From the NCBI RefSeq assembly GCF_901709675.1, contig NC_051100.1, positions 3,348,001 through 3,412,000 on the forward strand: a stretch of DNA of 64,000 nt. The letters run 5' to 3'. Numbering within the stretch: position 1 is the stretch's first letter; each line of letters starts with the position of its first letter. A program made the translations under genes and the position numbers. Below are positions 53,197 through 64,000 of this stretch, piece after piece. The DNA is from Syngnathus acus (lineage: Eukaryota > Chordata > Actinopteri > Syngnathiformes > Syngnathidae). Below the pieces are notes generated by a model. It saw only the letters and a program-made list of their open reading frames with translations. It ran no database searches and was not told the DNA's origin.

Positions 53197-54066
53197 AGCG
53201 CAGCGCAAGGGGTCCTGCCTAGAACTCTAGTGGGAGTCAAGACTTCTCAAGTCATCGCAGATCATCAGTACAGCACTTAAAAATATATAAAAATCACCAC
53301 AACATAGATACTTGTTGACATTGACGGTAAAATTCAATTTAGCTATTAACCAATTTTCTTACAGTTCACAATGGGACAATGTTTAAAATACTTTGGGATT
53401 TTTTTTCTATTTTTAGTTGCTAAATTGTTTTGACTTTTTAATTAAGTTTCTAAAGGTTTGTAACTTAGTAGTTTTTTTTAAATGAATTATTTGTTTTGGT
53501 TTGGTCATTATTAGTTTTAGTATTTTTCCCCTTTTTCCTTTTAAAATTCTTAAAAGCTCATGTTGGTATTGAAAAAGACAAAAGCGAATGACACTTTCAT
53601 TATAATTATAGTTAACATTAGAATATGTAGTTTCTTTCTATTTTAGTTATTTCATATAATTCGTAACTCTGAACATGATTTTTTTTTTTTTTTTTTTACA
53701 CAATTTGCCCAAATAATCCAAGCACAATATAATGATAGTTTTTCTTTTTTTACCTGAACTGTGGTCGAGGTTATATTCACCAAGCAGTTGTAGACAAAAT
53801 GCTCCTCAGGGTTGACTCGGTTGAACCATCAGCCGGTCGCTCGGTGAGGCTGGCCGGACATCTTTGCTTAACGGCCGGTCATTGTCGTCCCAAAAAGAGA
53901 CAGACGAGAGTAACAAATACGCCAACACGCACATGTCGAAACAGACGAATGCTCGGCGGGCGTGTTTCACCAGCGTGGGTTCGAATAAACTAGTTCAGAA
54001 GACTTGTTTACGAGTTTAACTCACCTGTTTGCTGTTAGCTCATTTGACTGGAGCGGAAATGGCGTA

Positions 54067-54080
54067 GTTGCCAGGCAACC
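54067..54080. promoter_or_regulatory. RFX X-box (GTTGCCAGGCAACC)
   Basis: A near-perfect palindromic X-box of the type bound by RFX transcription factors in ciliary gene promoters. Just to its left is CGGAAATGGCG (ETS/YY1-like). A minus-strand donor-like GTGAGT lies at 54019-54024, preceded by AACAG, suggesting a short non-coding first exon transcribed leftward from about 54060. Confidence 0.6.
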
Positions 54081-54324
54081 GTGGTTATTATTGGATGGAA
54101 TAAAAGTCAAGGTACCAGGTCAAAAATGCTTTTCATTATTTTTCATATATTTTATAAATGAATGAGGTAGTCAAGTGGTTCTGAAATGTTTTAGTCCTAC
54201 ACATAATTGACAAGTCACCTTGAAATGTTTTTTAAAACAATCCCATTGTCTGAACTTTAAACAATTTTGAATTCAATTCATTTTAGGCACAAGAAGCAAG
54301 CCAAAAACATTAACATTTTTTTTT

Positions 54325-54330
54325 TTTATT
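54325..54330 (-). terminator. xpo5: Candidate polyadenylation signal for xpo5
   Basis: Reads AATAAA on the minus strand, about 1.0 kb past the xpo5 stop and before the X-box region. Other weaker A-rich hexamers are present. Confidence 0.35.
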
Positions 54331-55354
54331 CAAAAGTCAACTATAACCCACACTAAACTTTTACAAAAGCTTTTTTCAAGTCATTTTAGTGTTACAAGCA
54401 ATTTTTGTTTTTCAATGGACGATTACCAGAGACTGATGTGAATGTTCCAAGGGTCTGTCACCTTATTTGGTACAATTGTTGAGCTGCCATTCTGCATGCT
54501 CACAAAGAAGGGAAAATGAAAAATAATAATACAAAGGGCTAAATCTACATCATGAAAATTAATCATTTCTTTCACTGCTCATTAAAAGCAGAAAATTAAA
54601 ACAATTCCTTGGGCAATAGAGGAATGTATCACAGGTTCATTTTTTTTTTTATGTCATGAACACATGGAAGAATTATGTGGCTTTGTTTAAACATGATACC
54701 GTGGTAAATCACGGGGGGAGAAAAATATGACGGAACGTAAAATAGTCCTGGGAGCGCTGATTAGAAGTGACAAATACCAAGTATGGCACATAACATACAA
54801 TACAGAATAGCTTATTACACTATCAAATTGTCACCATAGGAAAATTCCTACATGAGGTACCAAATAAGATGTTCCAGAAAATATTTAATTCAGTAAAATT
54901 CAGTTCATAAAAAAAAAAGAGCATCATGCCTCCTTTTAGTTTAACTTAAACACACCGTAATAACAATTTTGATGCAAAACAACGTGAGCACGTCCAGGAA
55001 CTGATTATTGTGGATGAGGGGGAAATATTACTCCTCGTTGAAATTACCTTGCTTTGCAATTAAAGAAAAAAAAAATGAGAATAATGATAGCAAGCATACG
55101 CAGCAGCAGTGAGACGTTGACAAGATATCGTTAGCCTAACAACATAATTGCCCAAGTCATTTTTAACTTGCTGTCATAATATCGATGAAAAAATAAATGT
55201 GCTTACTAAAATGACAGTCGATTCTCAGTCATCCAGGTCATTGTTGTCATTTTTCGCGGGGAATTAAACGTTTAGGTTAACGATATATTGAGAGCAGCAC
55301 ACCTCGAGCTCTGAGTTCATTAGAGAAGCTGTCGCCTCCTCCTCCTCCAAAAAG

Positions 55355-55545
55355 TTATTCTCTGTGGCTGAAGAGCGCCGTGAGCCCGGTCGCCTCGTCA
55401 CTGCACAGCAAATCCCTGTCTGGCTTCGCCTTCTTATAGAGAGATGGAAGATTCCGGATGTGGACTTCTTTCCTGAACTGCTGGCACAGAGCTTTCTGTT
55501 GGTGAGGGAAAAGAGAGAAGCCTATTAAACGAGTAGTTATTTTTT

Positions 55546-55584
<39 letters not shown>

Positions 55585-58500
55585 AAAATGCAAGCAGGGT
55601 TGGGACCCAAAATATTTCTAGTTAACTCATTCACTGCCTGGACATTTAATTTGGATTTGTCAACTGGAAGACAACTGACGACAATTTGTCAACTGTGTAT
55701 ATGGTACCAGTGAAGCAACATCGCCACCTAAAGGCCGAATGTGTCATTACCCCAACGGTCCCAGCGATGAGTCTCTTGAACTTTTCTTTCCTCTTCTTCT
55801 CGCTGAGCTTCTGCGCAGTGGGCTCCAGCAGCCCGCGATCGTACATGTCCAGGGACTCAATATTGATATTGGGGATCTGGGTCATCACCGTCCTCAGATC
55901 TGTGTAACGACCGCGCTGAGGAAGGACAAACGGGTTACACGCATATGCTTGGCCACAATGAGATTGAAATTTAAATACATTTTTTGAAGAAAGTGAGATT
56001 ACCAGGTTTTCGTAGAGTTGCATGGCCAGCAGAGAGAGGCTGACGCTGCACACCTCGTGCTGCCCGTGTGTCTGGAGGCCTTTGAGGACACTGACGAAGA
56101 ACCAAGAGACCGCCTCAGGAAGAAGGTTACATCCAACCACCTGCACACAAAAGAAAGCAGCTCGTCATCGCTTCCAAGGTCATCAATTATTCAAAGGTTG
56201 TCCAACCGGCCGCAGAAGGGTCCAGCAGATGATGGAAGCCGTGCGGTGGCAGTACGTGGCGTCCTTCCATGACAGCGAGGTGAAGGAAAAGGACAACAGG
56301 GTCATGTAGATGTTCTGCGTAAAGAGGTGGGGGGGTGTTAGCGAAAAACTTGAAGTGACTGAGTTGTGCGAAGGGTCTGACAAGTTCTGACCTCATCCTT
56401 CATGAGGCTTTTCCCCAGCTCAGTGAGCTCATTCGTGACCGCGGCAGTAGATGATGCCTGCGGAGCATCCATCATCATGTCCTCCTCTGCAAAAGGAACG
56501 GAAAAAAAAAAGCATTAGAACGTTCTTCGCCTTTACTTGTTGTGCGCTCTGAAGAAAGAAATCATTTTTAAAAGAGCCAATCGACCGGGCAGCCAAATAA
56601 TCGGTCAGGTATCATTTTTTTATAAATGGTATATCGATATTTTTCTCAGGCCAGATGTGATTCTCACCTTCTATTTCCTCCTGTTTGACAGCAGTTTCGG
56701 GACATTTCCTTGAAATGCAGCATGCAGCTGCAAATGAAAAAAAAAAATAGTGACTCATTGCCTTCCCGATTTTTTTAAAATGTAAAACAAACAAAATGGA
56801 GGTAGTGAGTAGAGAAGCGTACTGATGAAATCCAGTATGTCCCTGGTGAGAAGACGCACCAGCTGCTCCTCCAACATCTCCTCTGTCACTTGACTCTCCT
56901 GACTCACTACCACCTCCTCTTCCTCCTCACCACTGTGAAAATTAATTAAAAAAAAAAATTCATGAATTTGACAGAAGACATTTTGACACTCCGAATACAA
57001 ACGTTAAAACGCAGTGACATGAAATATTCAGTCCAGGCTTACTTGACAGAAGCCCTCTGGAGAATGACTTGCCACTTCACGTTTAATCGCTGCAGGAATT
57101 AAAAAAAAAAAAAAAGGTCAGGCGAGTGACCAACTGCCCCGATCGTGTACTTTTATCGTCAAATAGCAAACCTGCAGAACGTAGTTGAAGAGCGGGCCGA
57201 GCAGGGGGCAGAGGAGACTGTCGTTGTATTTGGCTGGACACGACACCACCATATGCTTTAGAAAAAAGCGTAAGAGCTGTTAAGGAAGCATAGTCGTCAC
57301 CAAAAAAAAAAAAAACACACACATTAAAATGCATATTATTATGACATTTGATGCACGGCCATTCGTTTCTCGTGCTTTGCCGCCATCACAAACAATATTA
57401 AATCATTTTGTTGAGTTGCCGCCAATCAATTCAAATGATCTTTGCATTATTCAATTTTGAAGCACACGGCAAAACAGAAGAGGATATGAATGATGGGTCG
57501 AAGTCTGTAGTCCGGCACGTGGTCGAGGGAGAAGAAAACCGAAGCGGAGATTTCTTCGGCCAGCCTGTCGATGTCGAAGAACTCCTGCTGCAGTGAGACG
57601 CCGGCGTTTCCCAGGATTTGGAAACTGCAAAAGACAATAACGGTAAAAGGAGGACAGAAATCGAGGAGGCCGCGGGGAAAAGGCTTTTGCTTACCAGTTG
57701 TCGTACAGCTGGGTGAGAAAGAACTGCATGCGCTCCAGGTTGGTTTTGAATGCCGGCGTGTCGTACAAATCCAGAACGCTTTGAGACAGACCTGGAGAAC
57801 CGAGATGTCACTTGAACCAAGTCGTGTACGTGAGACGGTGATGTCGAGAAGCCTCACCGAGAACCACATTCTTCTCTCCTTCCGTCAGGTCGAACACTCC
57901 GGTGAAGTTCTCGCTCAGGTGAGCTCTGTTCTCCGGCGCAAACAAACTGTTTAAAGTTCTGCAGACAGAGGGAAGAAAATGGTTACAGTTCTGAATTCAG
58001 ACGCTTGGCGGTGAATCCCCGACATACTTGATGAGAGCCAGAAGGTTAGGCAGGAAAGCAAAAAACTGGGGGGCGCAGGGGTTTCTGTAGATGGGAGAGC
58101 CCGACGGCGAGTGGCCCACGAGGAAGCCTGCGGCCTTGGCGGCTTCCGGGTCGGCGGGACAGCGCGACCGCTTCACCACGGCCAACATGCAACTCAAACA
58201 GTAGCCCAGCTGGGAGGAAGTTGGAGGGAAAACATTAGCGATGTCGCTGTCGGTTGGCGATAAATGAGGGACGCTTACCCTCCCCCTGTTGGTACCGACA
58301 GGGTCCTCTTCTTGGTGCTGCTCGCTGGCAACCTGGTCGGCTCCGACGAAGGATAAGAACAGGGCGGGAGTGGAAAGCACTCTGGAAGGCAAAGCAGGGT
58401 TAACGTCACCAAAGCGGTAGAAAGCAGAAGAGACTCCAAACTCACAGCTTGGTAGCGCTTGAGGTCCAGTCAGCCATCATGGAGGCCAGCAGCTCATCTA

Positions 58501-61500
58501 AGAAAGCCTTCTGCTTCTCATAATCCTTGAACTCATTACTGATCAGCACCAGAGACTCCACCAGGGCGTATTTCTGCAAAACGGTAAGCGTGGCGTCGCT
58601 GGAGAACAGCGTCTTCACGTGGTTGTAAAACATGTCGAAATAAGACTGCGGCAAAGGGAGGAGGAAAAGGAAGACATTTCAAATAAAAAATACTGAGCTC
58701 TCCAAATGGTGCACTTCAATTACATTACCAAAATCAACTGTGGGAAATCTCTGCAAATTTTGATGATGGCACAGGACGAGTGCCTCCTCACGTTATTTAC
58801 ACCTCGGGTGCGTGGTGCCTGTGTTGAAGTAAATACTTTGACTCTGCGTGTTGAGCGAAAAGCAATGATTGTAAAAAAAAAAAAAAAAAAGAAAAGAAAA
58901 AAACCTAACCCAGTACCTTGACTTCCTGATTTTCTTGAACAGCCTCAAATGTAAGAATTTCAAACAGCTGTGAAGCCAAAGCAGATTGGGGAAGGTTAAC
59001 ATTGTGCAAAAAAAAAAAAAAAAAAAAGCAAACATATGAACTTGATAATACCTTGCAAAGGACCCGAGGCAAGAACTGGAGTCTGTGCTTGACGAAGGGG
59101 AAGAGCGCCGACATGTTGCTGATCACGCAGGACATGATGAGAGGATCTTGGGTGTTGTAGCTCAGCACGGCCTGCAGCAGCTCGCCGCCGCCGTCCACGG
59201 GCAACTTCTGCGCGACATTTAAATATCGGGAGCTTATATCGAGCCGTCTGCCACCTTGTCGGGTTTACACGCTCCGTTTGTTACCTCGTCCGCGAGGCTA
59301 TTAAACATCTGAGACAACACGCATTCAACGAACACGGTCACGGCGTCCCACTCCAGCAGTGGCGTGGAGAAAAGCGAGCAGCGCCCGTCGACCAGAGCTG
59401 GGGAAAAGTGTGAGAGAAGTCAAAATCAAACGAAAAATCTAATCAAACAAGTCTACGTACGAGCGGCATTGCCCAGCTGGTATTGCAGCGACGTTGCGGC
59501 CATCTGAAAAGCCTCCAAGGGAACGAGGCGACTTGCGCACCTCACGTTCTCTCCCAGTTGAGCGCGGAACACTAAAAGGGAGAGAACCACACATTCAAAA
59601 TGTTCCCTTTTATAAGAGAGGGAGGCAATTGCTCATATTTCAAGAGTAGAATCGCTTACAGCTAAAGAAATATCTGAAATCTTCGTCACTGTCAAAGTCC
59701 ACACGGGAATACTGACAACTCGGGTGATCGTTCCTGGTAGGGAAACCCATCTGAACAGAGAGAAGAAAAAAAAAAAAGTGAGAATGGACATTGGGTTTGA
59801 CTCCGAAGCAATGACAACACGCAGACCTTGAGGAGGTTGCTAATGGCCGTCCTGAGGAACTTGAGGGCCACTTCCACAACAACGGGCTGCTGGGAGAGCG
59901 TCTCGTGTTTGAACATGGACGTCCACGTAGCCATGGTGGACGACCTCAGAAACTGTTTGGTAAAACATGAAACGATGTGGAGACCTTTACGTGACAAATG
60001 TAACAGCATTTCCTCTTACCAAGCTGGAATGTATCGTGAAAGACAACAAGGCTTCCAAGTACTTGCTGAGGTTTACAGGAACGTTCACTTTGACATCAGA
60101 ACCCTGCGGAGGTATTTTACATGTTATTTACGTGGCTCGGGTTCGTTCACGACACATGAAGAGGACTCGCATACGCACCACCAGTGAGATGAGCTGGGTT
60201 CCCAGTGCACACAGCACCTGACACAGTCTCTTGAGGAACACGTAGTGCCGCTCCATCATCTCAATTGGTCTACAAGACATCAACGTAGTCAATATCCACG
60301 TAGCATTGGAAAGACACATTTAATATATATATATAAGTCACAAAGTGGCCCAGGATCATTCGTAACATCCACTCACTGCGTTTTAGAGGAGGCTGAGCAA
60401 TCTGCTGACCTGGATGCAAACAAAGCAGGTTAAAAAAAAAAAAGGCCAGCAAATATGAACTCATTCACTGCCATTGACAAATATAGACGTCAAGTTACTG
60501 CGCTGGCAGGGAATGAGGTAAAGACGACGACAATCAAACTCACTGGGCTGCAGAAAGCATATAATTGATGGCGACGTCATCAAAGAGCAGCATAAACGGT
60601 TTCCTTTCCTCCAGCTTGCCCTGCCGATCAACAAGTTAAGAGATGTTGAAAATCCCGTAACTGTACCTAACAGGTCGCCGTCGCGCGGAACCTTGCGGCT
60701 GATGGCGATCAGGAGGCACTCGGCCGCCTCCAGCTGAAGGTCCGGCTCGCTCAGCAGCAGACACAAGCTCTCCAGCAGACGACAATTGCCCGATGTGATG
60801 TATACCAGAGACACCCAGTCGATGTAGCCGGCCAGCGTGTTCAGGGTCGCCACGGCCACTTTGCAGTGAGCCCTGGCCTGACATTGTAACACAACATTGG
60901 TTATTGTTACTTTAAACATGGAGAATTACACATTTTTCAGAACTTGAGAGTCAGCTAGCTGAATGCTATGACAAAATGCAAAAGTCCATTAAAAGGCTAA
61001 CAAAATTAGCAATGCTCAATACAATGGCATATTTTATTTTATTTTTTTAAATTGTTTTTTTTAGCATTTGCATTATTTTAATGGGGAAAGATGATTTGAG
61101 ATCGGAGACATTACAAAAAGCCACTCACCTTTATTTCATGTTGTGGCGACCCTTTCTAAAAAACAAAAACAAATGACGCAGACATTTTCATTACATTGAT
61201 GCAGCTTTTCCGTGTTTAAAAAGCTTTTCTTACTCAGCATTTTAATTTACCATTTTTTGGTACTCTTCGATGTTTTGGTGTAGAATGCTCATGAGGAAGC
61301 TGAAGATGCTGTCCATGTTTCGCGAGAGCGTCTGCTGGATGTCTCGGCGGCGCTGGTTAGGCAGCGTCTGGAAGGTGATCACATCCTCCGCCAGCCTCAG
61401 CAAGATCAGCATCACCAACTCCGTCTGGGCCTCCTGTGTGAATGGTGTTAGTTCAGTGAATTAAAGTATAAACTTAGAGAAGGATGTTTTTTTTTTAACT

Positions 61501-62636
61501 TGGATCTCAAAAGGTTAACGATTTGTGTACATGCTAGAAGTAAAATGTTGATGCTTTATGATCATTTTGTTTCTCAAGTTCTTTGCCGCCATCTTGCGGT
61601 ACTGATACGAAACTATACACACCCCTTCGCTCGAAAGAGTTTCCATCTCCTTAAGCATATTCGGCCAATTTTGCGGCCATTCCCTCTTGATCATTTCCAC
61701 CACCACACGAGAGAGAACATCCTTGATGTAGGTTTCCTCCTCCAGGATCGAATGTGTACCCTGGGTGCAAGCAGGAGTAAGATCAACGCCGAGCAGTTAC
61801 ATGAATAAAAGTACACCAAAAGAATCCTACTCACGTTTGACAACAGTTGCATGGTGCAGTCTTTGACCTGGATTTTCTCTGGTTGTTGCATATCGTTCCA
61901 TCGGAACCTAAGAGGGGAAAAAGATGCTTATTTCATTCTCATTCAAATCCGACATCTCAAAGTTAATTATAACACTCACTTGATGACATGTTCAAAAACT
62001 TGCAACCCAAAATGCCTGATTACAGCAGGCTGGGCTTTATCGGCTAGACGTAAGGCGCATGGGACACACAGTTGACTTTTGTCTTTAAACTCCTCGAAAA
62101 ACTGTCAAAATGAAAAAGACAATGTCATGTCATTCATTGCAAGACATATCAAAGTAAACACTTAGGTATGTGTATATATTTACAACTGAATAGCATAAAC
62201 CAAAGAATGACAACTCAATTTAGATGATATATTTTGTGAAAAATAAAACTAGGCACCATCTATGGAATGAATGGTCTTTTGAATGGTCCACGTGATGCTA
62301 GCGTTTGAATGAACGTAGTGGACGATGTTAGCATGATAGGCTAACTTTCAAAACATCTGGGAAAGAATTTCCCGTATATATAGTACAAAAGAACACTGAA
62401 GAGGACAACGCTAAAGTTGAGAAACTGTTTGACCTCCTAACAACACAAGAGCTTTGATCACGCTTTCGTTCTCAAATCATTGGCACATTTAGCCGCCAGC
62501 TAACAACCAAGCTAATAACCAAAAAAGATGCTACCTTAAGGGCCTCCAGACGGTATATTTGACTCGATTCCGCATCCATGGTTACGTTCACAGCCTTAAT
62601 AAGCTGTTCACACATGGCAGCTATATGGTCATCCAT
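55355..62636 (-). CDS. xpo5: Exportin-5 (33 coding exons)
   Basis: RanGTP-dependent karyopherin that exports pre-miRNA hairpins and other structured RNAs from the nucleus. Exons 5'-3': 62636-62535, 62101-61980, 61907-61835, 61760-61623, 61433-61251, 61155-61129, 60877-60692, 60620-60544, 60409-60377, 60269-60182, 60103-60020, 59952-59827, 59750-59660, 59571-59461, 59397-59285, 59207-59052, 58967-58917, 58818-58729, 58645-58446, 58381-58279, 58209-58028, 57958-57858, 57791-57695, 57624-57468, 57255-57172, 57089-57043, 56932-56823, 56727-56668, 56486-56392, 56314-56207, 56140-56003, 55915-55751, 55495-55355. Phases close to 1,212 residues (human 1,204). Matches include ALNTLAGYIDWVS, KHYVFLKRLCQVLCALG (here RHYVFLKRLCQ), DFDSDEDF, FLRSST, EEQLVRLLTR and QFRKEVHIRNLPSL. 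The 57468 donor and the 60182/60179 donor are ambiguous by a few in-frame codons; the 60692 donor (GTTCCG) is unusual. Confidence 0.95.
55546..55580 (+). repeat. (CT)n microsatellite in the last xpo5 intron
   Basis: About 14 CT units after a short T run, 50-85 bp upstream (transcript sense) of the terminal xpo5 exon. Confidence 0.9.
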
Positions 62637-63238
62637 GGTCGACGTAGCACTGAGTTAATGTTTACAAGCAGTAAACCACCTGCTACACCGTTAGACGACT
62701 TAACTAAAAATGCAACGTGCGATAAATGTAACAACCTTTCTCTTGCCGTAGAAGGACGTTTCTGGGAGTTGTAGTTTTATTCGAAATGACACGTTGTCGC
62801 ACCCAGTTTGGTTTCTCGTCGGATGTAAATAATTTAGCAATCGTGTTCATACACAAGGATTATGGGTCACAATATCATAAAATAGAGCATTTGAGCCTAA
62901 ATATATGTAAAACTCGAGAGCTGTTGGTGAGAACTGTTGTTTAGGCATTTTGTTGGTGGTGTTGGCAAAACGATTGAACTAAGGATAATTATTTTATATA
63001 TATGTTGACATGTTCGATTTAAAAAAAAAAAAAAATATTTCTCAAAGGAAATAACAACGCGTGAGTGAGTCTTTTTGAACATTTGAGATGCCGTAGCGCC
63101 CCCTACCCCGCCCCTCTGCCACCTTCCTCCCTGCTCCTCCTCCTTACGTCACGTCATTCTGGGCTCGGCTGCGAGCTAACGCGCACGGCAGTGCATCAAA
63201 GGCGTAGTTTGTGGTTCTTTCCCTTCGTCTTTTCACGG
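62637..63238. promoter_or_regulatory. Head-to-head intergenic promoter region and non-coding exon 1 of the next gene
   Basis: About 0.5 kb separates the xpo5 ATG from a GC-rich stretch at 63100-63240 carrying overlapping CRE-like sites TACGTCACGTCA (63145-63156). A strong donor G/GTAAGTATC at 63239 ends a presumptive non-coding first exon on the + strand, which contains pyrimidine-rich TTCTTTCCCTTCGTC. Confidence 0.5.
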
Positions 63239-63483
63239 GTAAGTATCACCTAATAGACGCTCAATTCAATCGAATGTGCGTTTATAAAAAAGCCGTGTGT
63301 CGCGTAGGTGAGAAAACATTTTGGTTTCATGCGTTCATTGAGCTCGTCACGAATGTGTGTAAAGTTGCTTAGTCGAAACTTTCCTAGCTGAGGGGAGGCC
63401 ATGTTATTGGTCGCAACAGGTAGTGGACGTGTGGTTTTCTCCATGATAATTCGAGATAATATTTGTTCTTCTTTTAATGGCAG

Positions 63484-63633
63484 GACGGCGGGTGTTACGG
63501 AGAGGTGAAAGACTCCTTGCCCAAAGCGGCTTCACGGGACTGTGTGGATTAAAGTCGCTCCGCTTTCGACGAAACTCCCAGTGGTGCGGATTCATGCTGA
63601 AGCTAAATGCGGTACGAAGCTAAAATGATGCCG
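63484..63633 (+). CDS. Second exon and probable first codons of an unidentified gene (partial)
   Basis: An acceptor AATGGCAG at 63483 and donor CCG/GTGAGT at 63633 define a 150-nt exon. An upstream ORF starts at ATG 63594 and closes after 10 codons. Overlapping it in another frame, ATG 63607 opens M-R-Y-E-A-K-M-M-P and runs in phase 0 into the donor, so coding would continue beyond the window. I do not recognise the protein. In mammals POLH lies head-to-head with XPO5, but these residues do not match the POLH start. The true start could also be a downstream Met or a later exon. Confidence 0.4.
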
Positions 63634-64000
63634 GTGAGTTCCGTGATTTGATTCACCTACACCCTTTCCTCCCTGATTATAATCCCATGCCTGATGATCA
63701 CGTGACAGAAAACGTGCCAACCTCAATTTGACGTGGCGAATGTTCAGTCGTTGCTATGGCTGCTGTTGTGTGTCTTTCCTGTCCACTCTGAGGGATCTAT
63801 TGCAAACTGTGACGTATGTCACTGTTGACACTAACGGTATCATCTGGAGACATTTTCCATATTTATATTATGGGTGGGGAGATCACGGTACTTGCGTAAG
63901 GTTTTTCTACGGTGGCGCTACCAGGTACGATTTTATTCATTAATTCGCCAACTCTAATCAGGAATATTTGAAATCATAAGGTCTCCACCGATTAAATGCA
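63634..64000 (+). other. First part of the following intron
   Basis: Non-coding as far as can be seen; the window ends before another splice acceptor is evident. Confidence 0.4.

Larger units (their letters stand above)
39181..54024. other. 15-kb region with no securely identified gene
   Basis: Between the fibulin promoter and the X-box near 54.07 kb I find no recognisable conserved protein. Contents: degenerate GAACCTGAAAA-type repeats (39640-39850), a possible terminal exon (40268-40493), a small CpG-rich patch (about 41040-41130), an 82-bp tandem duplication (42767-42944) and interspersed repeats (43503-43870, near 45787 and 48650). There are also G and C homopolymers (48056, 49270, 49570, 51220, 52116-52137), a promoter-like ATG (49773) and a perfect hairpin (53149-53196). 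Confidence 0.5.

Noticed and set aside
53799-53993. 64-codon + strand ORF near the X-box
   Set aside because: Basic, low-information translation of a CpG-rich stretch; no splice continuation to the right before the xpo5 3' UTR.

Overview
The window looks like genomic DNA from a ray-finned fish, most likely a percomorph teleost. Three things point there: an intronless high-choriolytic (hatching) enzyme gene pair, compact intron-rich vertebrate genes, and many microsatellites and degenerate fish-type repeats. I see no bacterial, viral, CRISPR or tRNA features. Exon boundaries were worked out by hand from GT/AG sites, reading-frame continuity and remembered vertebrate orthologues. They have not been checked by alignment software.

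Layout, left to right. (1) 1-2160: two tandem + strand astacin-family hatching enzymes. The first is only a 61-codon 3' end; the second is complete. (2) About 2.9-20.5 kb, minus strand: mark1, a MAP/microtubule affinity-regulating kinase. It has 18 coding exons that join into a 776-residue protein with kinase, UBA and KA1 regions. The first three introns are large and the promoter is GC-rich. (3) 25.5-26.4 kb, plus strand: a TPPP-family gene, closest to tppp2, in three coding exons. (4) 27.5-39.1 kb, minus strand: a short fibulin (efemp1-like) with a signal peptide, six EGF-type modules and a fibulin C-terminal domain. It is tail-to-tail with the TPPP gene. (5) 39.2-54.3 kb: about 15 kb with no securely identified gene. 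It is rich in decayed repeats. It does contain a possible terminal coding exon (40.3-40.5 kb, minus), a promoter-like ATG (49.7 kb), a perfect hairpin carrying paired CCAAT boxes (53.15 kb) and an RFX X-box (54.07 kb). (6) 55.4-62.6 kb, minus strand: xpo5 (exportin-5), 33 coding exons joining into about 1,212 residues. (7) 63.15-64 kb, plus strand: the 5' end of an unidentified gene, head-to-head with xpo5.

The genes are unrelated housekeeping, developmental and structural loci and do not form a pathway. I found no convincing previously undescribed system. The observations most worth following up are: a 12-nt in-frame microexon in mark1; a 100-codon open extension after the mark1 stop; loss of the polyA hexamer in one hatching-enzyme copy; the X-box and terminal-exon signals that could bracket an unannotated minus-strand ciliary gene; and the CCAAT hairpin.
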